A stretch of DNA of 40,182 bases from CAYUNI01 sp964446245 (GTDB taxonomy: Bacteria > Patescibacteriota > Minisyncoccia > Phycocordibacterales > XYD1-FULL-46-19): the NCBI GenBank assembly GCA_964446245.1, contig CAYUNI010000005.1:1-40182 (forward strand). The letters run 5' to 3'. Positions 23,765 through 30,549 of this stretch are shown in pieces. A program made the translations under genes and the position numbers. Every line of letters starts with the position of its first letter. Positions within the stretch are counted from its first letter, which is position 1. The notes under the pieces were generated by a model. That model was not told the DNA's origin, did no database searches, and saw only the letters and a list, made by a program, of their open reading frames with translations.

Positions 23765-25369
23765 CTATTTTTCTAATACTAGATCAATCAGTCCTTCTTT
23801 GGGGTCAATTTTTTTGATTCGGAAAGTTATTTGGTCACCGAGGCGATAGACTTTTTTGTGGCGCTTGCCGATTAGGGCGTAGCGTTTTTCGTCGAATTGA
23901 TAAAAGTCGTCAGTGAGGTCGCGAATGCGGATCAAGCCTTCGGCTGAGCTTGCTATATCTTCAACAAAAATTCCCCATTCGATAACCCCAGAAATAATTC
24001 CTTGACGAGGCAAATCTGGTTGACTTAACATAAATTTTGCTTGAGCTTTTTTTAGTGAATCGCGCTCAAGCTCCATAGCTAAGCGTTCCATTGCTGAGGA
24101 ACGAATAGCAAGCTCGCTATATTTTGCTAATTGCTCTTCGGTTGTTTTTTTCTGGTGAAGATAATAGTCAAGAAGGCGGTGAACCATTAAATCTGGATAA
24201 CGGCGAATCGGTGAAGTGAAGTGGGTGTAATTGGGGAAACCAAGACCATAATGACCAATATTTTTTAAAGAATAGACAGCTTTGCTCATGGCGCTGATGG
24301 TCGCTTTATTAACAAAACCTTCTTCTGGTTGACCGATGACTGATTGAAGTAAATTTTTAATCGCAGAGGTGGTCTTGTCACCCTGATTAGTGAAGTCAAG
24401 TTTGTAGCCAAGAGGCGATAGGAAGTCGGCTAAGGATTGGAGTTTTTCTAAATCTGGTAAATCGTGAATTCGATAGACGAAAGTATTTGGGCGTTTATGA
24501 TTGTAGCGTGTAGCGAATTCAGCAACTTCTCGGTTTGCTAGAAGCATAAAATTTTCGACTAATTTGTGAGTGAAGAGATGTTCTTTGCGGTGGATATCAG
24601 CAATTTCTTTATCTGGGCCAATAACTACAGCGACTTCGTTAGATCGAAAATCTATTGCGCCACCGGCGATTTTTTCTGCTTCTAATTTTTGTCCTAATTG
24701 ATTGAGTATTTCTAGTTCTTTAGCTAGCGGCCCTTTACCGGTATCGATTATGTTTTGCGCTTGCTCATAGCTAAATCTTTCATTGGAAAAAATTACTGTT
24801 CGGCCAAACCAGCGATTGAGTATTTTAGCATCGTGATCTAATTCAAAGACGGCTGAGTAGGCTAAGCGTTCGACTTTTGGTTTTAGGCTACACCAATCTT
24901 CAGAGAGAAGCGGCGGGAGCATAGGGATAGTCTGTCCGACGAGATAGACCGAGGTTCCTCGTTTGGCGGCCTCTTGGTCTAGGGGGCTTTCTTCGCGAAC
25001 ATAAAAGGAAACATCGGCGATGTGAACGCCAATTTCCCAATTTCCATTGGGTAAAGATTGGACAGATAAAGCATCGTCAAAGTCTTTGGCATCAATCGGG
25101 TCGATTGTGCAGGTTGGTACCGCGCGAAAATCACGACGCCTAGTAATTTCGTCATTCCAGCCGGCTTTTATTTCGGAAACTATTTTATCAGTCGAAGTGA
25201 GGACTTTTTCTGGCCAACTATCGCGAAAAATTTTTGTTGAATCAATAGAACTAGCCAAGGTGATTGCTTGTTTGACCGCCTCTTTATGGGTGTGGCTGTT
25301 GGAGTTTATTTTTGGCGATGGACGGTTGGGTGCCTTTTTCTTATTTAATTTTTTTGATATATTCGGCAA
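23765..25369 (-). CDS. rnr: RNase II/R family exoribonuclease without N-terminal cold-shock domains
   Basis: Processive 3'-5' exoribonuclease. The RNB catalytic domain starts almost at once: RRDFRAVPTCTIDPIDAKDF carries the Asp cluster that binds magnesium. HFTSPIRRYPDLMVHRLLD follows, and a C-terminal S1 domain (GIISGVIEWGIFVEDIASS) ends the protein. At 534 residues it lacks the two cold-shock domains and helix-turn-helix of typical RNase R (700-800). No ATG is available near the N-terminus; TTG at 25369 is the best start and overlaps the hisS 3' end by 29 bp, implying translational coupling in a lepB-hisS-rnr operon. RNase II is the alternative name. Confidence 0.88.
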   Translation of the reverse strand: MPNISKKLNKKKAPNRPSPKINSNSHTHKEAVKQAITLASSIDSTKIFRDSWPEKVLTSTDKIVSEIKAGWNDEITRRRDFRAVPTCTIDPIDAKDFDDALSVQSLPNGNWEIGVHIADVSFYVREESPLDQEAAKRGTSVYLVGQTIPMLPPLLSEDWCSLKPKVERLAYSAVFELDHDAKILNRWFGRTVIFSNERFSYEQAQNIIDTGKGPLAKELEILNQLGQKLEAEKIAGGAIDFRSNEVAVVIGPDKEIADIHRKEHLFTHKLVENFMLLANREVAEFATRYNHKRPNTFVYRIHDLPDLEKLQSLADFLSPLGYKLDFTNQGDKTTSAIKNLLQSVIGQPEEGFVNKATISAMSKAVYSLKNIGHYGLGFPNYTHFTSPIRRYPDLMVHRLLDYYLHQKKTTEEQLAKYSELAIRSSAMERLAMELERDSLKKAQAKFMLSQPDLPRQGIISGVIEWGIFVEDIASSAEGLIRIRDLTDDFYQFDEKRYALIGKRHKKVYRLGDQITFRIKKIDPKEGLIDLVLEK

Positions 25370-26669
25370 GTTTGCTGATTTTAATAGTGTCTTGAGAACG
25401 AGAGTCCATATTACGGACGATTACCGTCCCATCAATTACTTCTCTTTGTCCGAGGATTAGCGCATAGGGGGCGTTTGCTTTTTCTGCCATTGCTAATTGG
25501 ACAGAGAGAGAATCTTTGGACAAGGATTGAGCAATGGGAATATGAGCCTTGCGGAGAATTTCGATAATCTCAAAACTTTTTTGTTTGGCGTCTTGACTTA
25601 ACTGGATGAAAAAGATTTTTGGCTTTTTGACTAAGCGTGGGGACCATTTGACATAGTTTGGCAGAGCGATTACTCGATCGACTCCAATAGAAGCGCCGAC
25701 CGCTGGGACTTCTTTTTTGCTCCCTAAGACTTTGGATAGATAGTCGTATCGACCGCCGCCGGCAAGAGAAAGGGAGTTTGTGACCTCACCATTTTCATCG
25801 GTGACGGCTGTGGTGATTTCAAAGACGGTGCGGGAATAATAGTCGAGACCTCGAACAAGATTACTGTTTATTTCGTAAGGAATATTCATTGATTCTAGGT
25901 ATTCTAATACTTCTTTGAAGTGTTGCTTACATGGACCACAAAGATAAGCGACAGTCTCTGGGGCATTCGTCTTTACTTCTTGGCATTGAGGATTTTTACA
26001 GTCTAACAAGCGCAGGGGATTAGTCTTGAGTCGTTCGCGACAATCAGCACAGATAGTTTTTAGATGTTTTTTGTAATAATTTATCAATTCCCGGCGATAG
26101 TTTAGACGGCAGTCGGCATCGCCGATACTATTAATAGAGACGGTTAGATTATCGAGCCCTGCTTCTTTTAGGATAACAACAGAAAGCATGATTATTGTGG
26201 CGTCAGCGATACTCTTTTTTGTTCCCAGAATTTCTAGACCAAATTGGTAGAATTGGCGATAACGGCCTTTTTGGGGATTTTCGTGACGGAAAAATGGTCC
26301 ATGGTAATAAAACATTACCGGTTGAGGCAGAGATTGCATTCCATTTTCGAGGTAGGCTCTCATGACACTGGCTGTGCCTTCTGGGCGTAAGACAAGGTGA
26401 TCACCACCTTTGGTTTTTAGGGTATACATTTCTTTGTCGACGATATCAGTACCCGCTCCGACCCCGCGCAAAAAAGTCTCGGCTTGTTCTAGGATAGGCG
26501 TCTCTATCGGCCGAAAACCATAATAGAGAGCGAGCTCGGCTGCTTTTTCAAAAAAACCTTGGTTTAAAAAAACTTCACCATCAATTAAATCGCGCATACC
26601 TTTGGGCGAGCGCAAATCGTCTTTTTTAGAATTTTTTGTAGAAACGCTTTTTTTGATTTCTTTCGGCAT
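25341..26669 (-). CDS. hisS: Histidine--tRNA ligase
   Basis: Class II synthetase charging tRNA-His; 442 residues, typical. Motif 2 is FYYHGPFFRHENPQKGRYRQF, the histidine-binding motif is LVRGLDYYSRTVFE, and motif 3 is VGASIGVDRVIAL; an anticodon-binding domain is at the C-terminus (~345-440). An N-terminal basic extension (~20 residues) precedes RSPKGMRDL. Cys pairs (CADC, CKNPQC, CGPC) in the insertion domain suggest a zinc site. It lies 18 nt after lepB on the same strand with no separate promoter evident. Confidence 0.95.
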   Translation of the reverse strand: MPKEIKKSVSTKNSKKDDLRSPKGMRDLIDGEVFLNQGFFEKAAELALYYGFRPIETPILEQAETFLRGVGAGTDIVDKEMYTLKTKGGDHLVLRPEGTASVMRAYLENGMQSLPQPVMFYYHGPFFRHENPQKGRYRQFYQFGLEILGTKKSIADATIIMLSVVILKEAGLDNLTVSINSIGDADCRLNYRRELINYYKKHLKTICADCRERLKTNPLRLLDCKNPQCQEVKTNAPETVAYLCGPCKQHFKEVLEYLESMNIPYEINSNLVRGLDYYSRTVFEITTAVTDENGEVTNSLSLAGGGRYDYLSKVLGSKKEVPAVGASIGVDRVIALPNYVKWSPRLVKKPKIFFIQLSQDAKQKSFEIIEILRKAHIPIAQSLSKDSLSVQLAMAEKANAPYALILGQREVIDGTVIVRNMDSRSQDTIKISKLAEYIKKIK

Positions 26670-26687
26670 AAAATTAAAATATATTTT

Positions 26688-27284
26688 TTAATTAGAATCT
26701 TGATTTGAATAATCTCCGGGTAGAAGGCCAATCTGTGATGGTGGGAAGAGGCGAACTAGGGCTCGTCCCTTGATCATTTCTCTCGGTAATGCTCCCCAAC
26801 GACGAGAATCATAGCTTAATTCTCGATTGTCACCCATTACAAAGTATTCTTTGTCTTTGAGAGTGGTATTGATACTCGGATAAGTATTGCCTTGGGTGTA
26901 GGGTTCATCGAGAGTGATTACTTTTTTGTCGGTGGTGGTAATGGTGACTTTGTTGGCTCTGATTGATATTGTTTCACCCGGCAGACCAATCACTCGTTTA
27001 ATGAAAAATTTTGATGGATCTTCGGGAAAACGAAAGACGATTACTTCGCCTCGTTCGGGCTGGCGAAAGAAATAGGAAAGCTCGTCGATGATTAAGTATT
27101 GTCGAGTACGAAAGGTCGGGTCCATTGATTGCCCGCTAACAATAAATGGTTGAGCGACAAAAGCTCGAATAGGGAGAACAATTGCCAAGGTGAGAAGAGC
27201 AAATTTTACAACATCCCAGATGGTCGCTCGAAGGCTTTTTTCTCGAGGCCAATTAGCGTCTAAATAAGGATTTTTAGGGTCCAT
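26688..27284 (-). CDS. lepB: Signal peptidase I
   Basis: Membrane serine protease that removes signal peptides; 198 residues. One N-terminal transmembrane segment (~25-45, VVKFALLTLAIVLPIRAFV) precedes the catalytic Ser in SGQSMDPTF. The catalytic Lys is in FFIKRVIGLPGE, and box E is VMGDNRELSYDSRRWG. The periplasm-facing domain is complete. It is first in a minus-strand operon with hisS and rnr and is likely the processing enzyme for the exported and pilin-like proteins in this window. The promoter gives a 9-nt gap between TATAAT and the ATG. Confidence 0.95.
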   Translation of the reverse strand: MDPKNPYLDANWPREKSLRATIWDVVKFALLTLAIVLPIRAFVAQPFIVSGQSMDPTFRTRQYLIIDELSYFFRQPERGEVIVFRFPEDPSKFFIKRVIGLPGETISIRANKVTITTTDKKVITLDEPYTQGNTYPSINTTLKDKEYFVMGDNRELSYDSRRWGALPREMIKGRALVRLFPPSQIGLLPGDYSNQDSN

Positions 27285-27293
27285 AATGGCTCT

Positions 27294-27321
27294 ATTATAC
27301 GGTAAAAAAATTTTGACGCAA
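27294..27321 (-). promoter_or_regulatory. lepB promoter (overlaps divergent pth promoter)
   Basis: On the minus strand TTGCGT (plus 27316-27321), 16 bp, TATAAT (plus 27294-27299), then 9 nt to the ATG. The -35 shares bases with the pth -35 (27313-27318), so the two promoters may compete for RNA polymerase. Confidence 0.6.
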
Positions 27322-27342
27322 GTTGAGATTTTGTGTTAAAAT
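27313..27342 (+). promoter_or_regulatory. pth promoter, near leaderless
   Basis: TTGACG (27313-27318), 18 bp, TAAAAT (27337-27342) preceded by TGT (extended -10), then 8 nt to the ATG at 27351. This decides the pth start against an in-frame GTG at 27333 that overlaps the -10. Confidence 0.65.
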
Positions 27343-27350
27343 TAAACTAT

Positions 27351-27953
27351 ATGGCTTTTTTAGTTGTTGGTCTGGGTAATCCAGGTGGTGAGTATGAAGA
27401 GACGAGGCATAATTTTGGCCGGACGACTGTTTTGACTTTGGCGTTGTCTAAAGGAGAAGGTGATTTTACTGCTTGGTGCTTAGATAAAAAGCACCAAGCA
27501 CTAATCGCTAAAGGGGAATTATTTGGAGAAAAAGTCACTTTGGTTTTGCCGGAAACTTTTATGAATCTTTCGGGTAAAAGTATCATCGGATTAGCAAAAG
27601 GATCAAAGCAGATTGAAAAAATGATTGTAGTTCATGATGATCTCGATTTGCCTCTGGGTAAGATAAAAATCAGTTTCGATCGCGGGGCGGGGGGCCATAA
27701 AGGTTTAGAGTCAATTATGCGCGCTCTTAAATCTAAAGCTTTTGTTCGGATTAGACTAGGGATTGGTTCGACGACTTCTTCGGGTAAGTTGCGTAAACCG
27801 ACTGGAGAGGAGGCAATTAAAAAATTTGTCTTAGGTAAATTGAAACCAGCAGAGAAAACTGTAGGTCAAAAGATGATTAAAGAAGCAGTTCAAGCAGTGC
27901 TCACGGTAATTGAAAGTGGGCGAGAACGAGCGATGGGGGAATTTAATCAATAA
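27351..27953 (+). CDS. pth: Peptidyl-tRNA hydrolase
   Basis: Recycles peptidyl-tRNAs dropped by ribosomes; 200 residues, normal length. Family motifs: VVGLGNPGGEYEETRHNFG with the catalytic His, ETFMNLSGKS with the substrate Asn, VHDDLDLPLGKIK with the catalytic Asp, and GGHKGLESI. The stretch TAWCLDKKHQALIAK is encoded by DNA that forms a perfect 12-bp hairpin. It is divergent from lepB. Confidence 0.95.
   Translation: MAFLVVGLGNPGGEYEETRHNFGRTTVLTLALSKGEGDFTAWCLDKKHQALIAKGELFGEKVTLVLPETFMNLSGKSIIGLAKGSKQIEKMIVVHDDLDLPLGKIKISFDRGAGGHKGLESIMRALKSKAFVRIRLGIGSTTSSGKLRKPTGEEAIKKFVLGKLKPAEKTVGQKMIKEAVQAVLTVIESGRERAMGEFNQ
27470..27500. repeat. Perfect hairpin inside the pth coding sequence
   Basis: TGCTTGGTGCTT (27470-27481), 7-nt loop, AAGCACCAAGCA (27489-27500). 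A 12-bp perfect stem in frame is unusual for a coding region. Confidence 0.8.
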
Positions 27954-27954
27954 A

Positions 27955-28180
27955 AAAGAGAAGCCCCGTCGCTGATCAGGCGCGGGGCTGTCGCTAGGGA
28001 GGAGTAGGGTTCAGATTTCGGGGCTGTTCGAGAATCGTCCCGATACTAATTCCTATCCTTGACCTAACCTCGAGCCGACCTACAACCTTAACCAACAGGG
28101 TTGGGTTGGGCACGGCTCTTTTTACAGTGTACCAAATGAGAGATTTTTTTGATTTTCACATGGTACGCTGCGGGAATCTG
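27955..28180 (-). ncRNA. Candidate structured non-coding RNA, unidentified family
   Basis: Minus-strand transcription unit of about 225 nt without a convincing reading frame. It has a strong promoter (TTGCTT-N17-TATAAT, extended) and ends in a terminator: AGCCCCG (plus 27962-27968) pairs with CGGGGCT (27983-27989), then TTCTCTTTTTT. Predicted helices include a closing pair CAGAUU (5' end) with AAUCUG ~165 nt later; a hairpin GUACCA/UGGUAC; and a rod GAGCCG/CGGCUC enclosing CAACC/GGUUG and CAAC/GUUG. I do not see the conserved cores of tmRNA, RNase P RNA or SRP RNA. A 6S-like RNA is conceivable because the ends pair over a long rod. It fills most of the 336-bp gap between pth and rpsA. Confidence 0.65.
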
Positions 28181-28186
28181 TTTTGT

Positions 28187-28215
28187 ATTATATCACATTT
28201 TTAAAAAATAAGCAA
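28187..28215 (-). promoter_or_regulatory. Promoter of the candidate ncRNA
   Basis: On the minus strand TTGCTT (plus 28210-28215), exactly 17 bp, TATAAT (plus 28187-28192) with TGA before it (extended -10). The same -35/-10 pair and spacing are found at rpmF and rpsA. It sits immediately after the rpsA terminator. Confidence 0.75.
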
Positions 28216-28251
28216 TAACACCGACCAGCGTTTTTGCTGGTCGGTGTTATT
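28214..28251. terminator. rpsA terminator
   Basis: AATAACACCGACCAGC (28214-28229) pairs perfectly with GCTGGTCGGTGTTATT (28236-28251); the minus strand continues GCTTATTTTTT. A second smaller hairpin TTCATCAAGG/CCTTGATGAA (28254-28278) lies between it and the rpsA stop. Confidence 0.9.
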
Positions 28252-28289
28252 TTTTCATCAAGGCACGCCCTTGATGAAGTTTTTAATAT

Positions 28290-29450
28290 TTAATCAGCCT
28301 TCTTTTCTTCCTCTTTAATTACTGGGATTACGCCGAAGCTCAAAGTCATTTTTTGATTTTTGGCGTCGAAGAGGTTGATTGTAAAGGTATAAGTTTTGCC
28401 TAGTTCTAGGGTCTTGCGGAGATCATCCTCGCTCTTAAATTCAGAAATATGAACTAAGCCAGCCACACCTTCTTCGATCGAGATTAAGGCGCCGTGTTTA
28501 TTGTGCTTGATTACAACACCTTTGACGACATCGCCTTTCTTGTATTTCTTTTCAGCTTCTTGCCAAGGGTTTTCCTTTAAAGCTTTGATCGACAGAGAGA
28601 TTTTGTCGTCTTTGATTTCGATTACTTTAGCTTTTACTTTTTGACCAACAGAAAAAACTTCTCGTGGGTTTTCGACTAGCGACCAATCTATTTCGGAAAT
28701 ATGGACTAAGCCTTCTAGACCCTCCTCAATCTTGATGAAGACTCCAAAATCTACTGCGCCAGTGACTTCACCTTCGACAACATCGCCCAGAGAATACTTT
28801 TCGATAATAGAGCGCTTGACTTTATTGTCTTGGCTTTTTTCTGAGAAAATTAATTTACCTTCTCGGGGATCGATCCCGATGATGGTGACAGATAGCATTT
28901 TATTGACCAATTTCTTTAGCTCATCAGCGATTTTATCCTTGTCGCCATCAGCTACTCGTGGATAGTGATCAGCTTTTAGCTGAGAAGCAGGGATGAATCC
29001 ATCGATACCTTGCCATTCCATAATTAAGCCTCCTTTATTAGCGTCTTTGACCATTAGATCAAACTGAGTTTTGGCTTTCATTGCTTTTTCAGCGTCGCTC
29101 CAGATTAGGGCTTGCTTCGCTTCTTTGAGTGACAATTCGATATAGCCACGCTCGCCTTCAGGATCGACGACTTTGGCCGTGACGGTGTCGCCAATTGAAA
29201 TCTTTTTGATGAGATCTCGAGCATTTAGGTATTCTCGACCAAAAATAAGACCAGTGCCAAATGGTGGCAGGTCTACATAGAGAGATAATTTTTCTTTAGC
29301 AATTACACGACCTTCTAATAGGGTACCAACTTCTGGTGTGGTCAGAGATCCTTTTACGACCTCTTCCATTAAACGCCTAGGCGCAACTTCTATTTTTTCA
29401 CCGTCTTGATCTTCGGTGGTGATTACCGCATCTAATTCTTTATCAGACAT
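28290..29450 (-). CDS. rpsA: 30S ribosomal protein bS1 (four S1 repeats)
   Basis: RNA-binding ribosomal protein with four S1 domains in 386 residues: ~40-110 (GTLLEGRVIAKEKLSLYVD), ~125-205, ~220-290 (GDVVEGEVTGAVDFGVFIKI ... GLVHISEI) and ~305-375 (GDVVKGVVIKHNKHGALISI ... GLVHISEF). The four-repeat form is shorter than the six-repeat protein of E. coli. The acidic N-terminus and Lys/Glu-rich tail are typical. It has a long leader (about 75 nt) with a hairpin, unlike most genes here, which may allow self-regulation as known for S1 in other bacteria. S1 matters in a genome where many mRNAs lack SD sites. Confidence 0.93.
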   Translation of the reverse strand: MSDKELDAVITTEDQDGEKIEVAPRRLMEEVVKGSLTTPEVGTLLEGRVIAKEKLSLYVDLPPFGTGLIFGREYLNARDLIKKISIGDTVTAKVVDPEGERGYIELSLKEAKQALIWSDAEKAMKAKTQFDLMVKDANKGGLIMEWQGIDGFIPASQLKADHYPRVADGDKDKIADELKKLVNKMLSVTIIGIDPREGKLIFSEKSQDNKVKRSIIEKYSLGDVVEGEVTGAVDFGVFIKIEEGLEGLVHISEIDWSLVENPREVFSVGQKVKAKVIEIKDDKISLSIKALKENPWQEAEKKYKKGDVVKGVVIKHNKHGALISIEEGVAGLVHISEFKSEDDLRKTLELGKTYTFTINLFDAKNQKMTLSFGVIPVIKEEEKKAD

Positions 29451-29467
29451 AAAAACAAATAAATTAA

Positions 29468-29485
29468 CCCTGCTTTCGCTTAGGG
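29468..29485 (-). promoter_or_regulatory. Hairpin in rpsA leader
   Basis: On the minus strand CCCTAAGCGAAAGCAGGG: outer CCCT/AGGG, inner GC pairs and a GAAA tetraloop, located 17 nt upstream of the rpsA ATG. It is a candidate site for autogenous control by S1; this is inference. Confidence 0.5.
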
Positions 29486-29529
29486 CCCCGATATTGGCAA
29501 TACGCCTTCACAGGTCTATTAATGGCTGA

Positions 29530-29558
29530 ATTATATTATAAAATTAAGGTATAAGCAA
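29530..29558 (-). promoter_or_regulatory. rpsA promoter
   Basis: On the minus strand TTGCTT (plus 29553-29558), 17 bp, TATAAT (plus 29530-29535). A second overlapping TATAAT lies at plus 29535-29540. It matches the rpmF and ncRNA promoters in sequence and spacing. Confidence 0.7.
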
Positions 29559-29593
29559 GCCCTCACTTTTTGCTTTGAAATCGTCGACTTTTT

Positions 29594-29602
29594 TGCTATA
29601 AT
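29594..29602 (+). promoter_or_regulatory. Extended -10 promoter of MBL-fold gene, leaderless
   Basis: TGCTATAAT (29594-29602), then 8 nt to ATG 29611. The TTG at 29602 overlaps the -10 and is rejected as a start. Confidence 0.65.
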
Positions 29603-29610
29603 TGAAATAT

Positions 29611-30234
29611 ATGGTAATCAATCACTTGGGAGGAGCTTTTATTAAAATTCAGCAAGGCGATTTGACTGTTGCTTTTAGTCCGATTGGTCGCGAACTTGAT
29701 TCTAAAGTGTCTCGTTTTGGGGCGGATTTAGCCCTCTTGGCTGTCCGTGGTCCCGAGGCGGGAAGCACGGAGACTGTCACCTATTCTAACAAAATTCCTT
29801 TTGTTATTGATGGTCCGGGCGAATATGAGAAGAATGATATTTTTATTCATGGTTTTGCTTCGTCTGGCCCAGAAGGAAAGATTAATACTGTTTTTGATTT
29901 GACTATTGATGGGATTAAGGTTTGCCACTTGGGTCTTTTGGCGAAGGCTGATTTGTCAGCTGAGACGATAGAAGATATTGGGAATGTCGATATTTTATTT
30001 GTCCCAGTCGGAGGAGGGGATGTCTTGGAGCCAAAGGCTGCTGCCCGATTAGCGGCAGGGCTTGAACCAAAAATGATTATCCCAATCGCCTATGATGATA
30101 AGGGGGGAGAGGAAGCTTTGAAGATTTTTTTGAAGGAGGCGGCTGGCGGGAAGGAGAATATTGCCGATAAGCTGACAATCAAGCGTAAAGATTTAGAGGG
30201 CAAAGAAGCTGAAGTGGTAGTTTTGAAAAATTAA
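29611..30234 (+). CDS. Metallo-beta-lactamase fold protein with lost metal site
   Basis: A 207-residue protein resembling the Lactamase_B_3/UlaG-like branch of the MBL superfamily: N-terminal strands (GGAFIKIQQGDLTVAFSPIG), a central IDGPGEYEKNDIFIHG, and KVCHLGLLAKADLS. The HxHxDH motif expected after the second strand is not present; the equivalent region reads LLAVRGPEAG. So it is probably not a metallo-hydrolase. The function is unknown. It is followed after 2 nt by a small membrane protein and then gyrA, which suggests an operon. Confidence 0.75.
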   Translation: MVINHLGGAFIKIQQGDLTVAFSPIGRELDSKVSRFGADLALLAVRGPEAGSTETVTYSNKIPFVIDGPGEYEKNDIFIHGFASSGPEGKINTVFDLTIDGIKVCHLGLLAKADLSAETIEDIGNVDILFVPVGGGDVLEPKAAARLAAGLEPKMIIPIAYDDKGGEEALKIFLKEAAGGKENIADKLTIKRKDLEGKEAEVVVLKN

Positions 30235-30236
30235 TT

Positions 30237-30530
30237 ATGGCTAATTGGCAAGAAAAAATAATCTCTTGGCGAGAGCTCTCAGAACCAGAAAAGAAAAAGT
30301 TGGTCTTTACTTTAGCGTCTGTGATTACCGCAATAATTTTTTTCTTGTGGCTGATTAATTTTTTGGTTATTTTGTCGAATGGTGATAGTTTAGAGACTAA
30401 GCCGCCAGAACAAAACATTGAGGTCAATACTCCCGTCCGAGAATCATCGACTTGGGTTAAGTTTAAAGCGGGGGTGGGATATTTTGGAGAGTCGGTGGCT
30501 GAAGGTTGGCGTGTCTGGCGAGGAAAATAA
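30237..30530 (+). CDS. Small single-pass membrane protein
   Basis: A 97-residue protein, unrecognised. One hydrophobic segment (~24-47, LVFTLASVITAIIFFLWLINFLVIL) follows a charged cytoplasmic N-terminus (WQEKIISWRELSEPEKKK). The C-terminal part is soluble, rich in charged residues, and ends VAEGWRVWRGK. It starts 2 nt after the MBL-like gene and 19 nt before gyrA, so the three are probably co-transcribed. Nothing in the sequence indicates its job. Confidence 0.75.
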   Translation: MANWQEKIISWRELSEPEKKKLVFTLASVITAIIFFLWLINFLVILSNGDSLETKPPEQNIEVNTPVRESSTWVKFKAGVGYFGESVAEGWRVWRGK

Positions 30531-30549
30531 TTTAATTTGACGAAAAAAT

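Noticed and set aside
28000..28060. tRNA on the plus strand (TTCGAGAATC looks like a T-loop)
   Set aside because: The flanking bases do not form a 5-bp T-stem and no acceptor, D or anticodon arms can be built.
27955..28180. tmRNA, RNase P RNA or SRP RNA
   Set aside because: No tRNA-like ends, no RNase P conserved core and no SRP GGAAGCAGC-type motif were seen; the length is also wrong for the first two.
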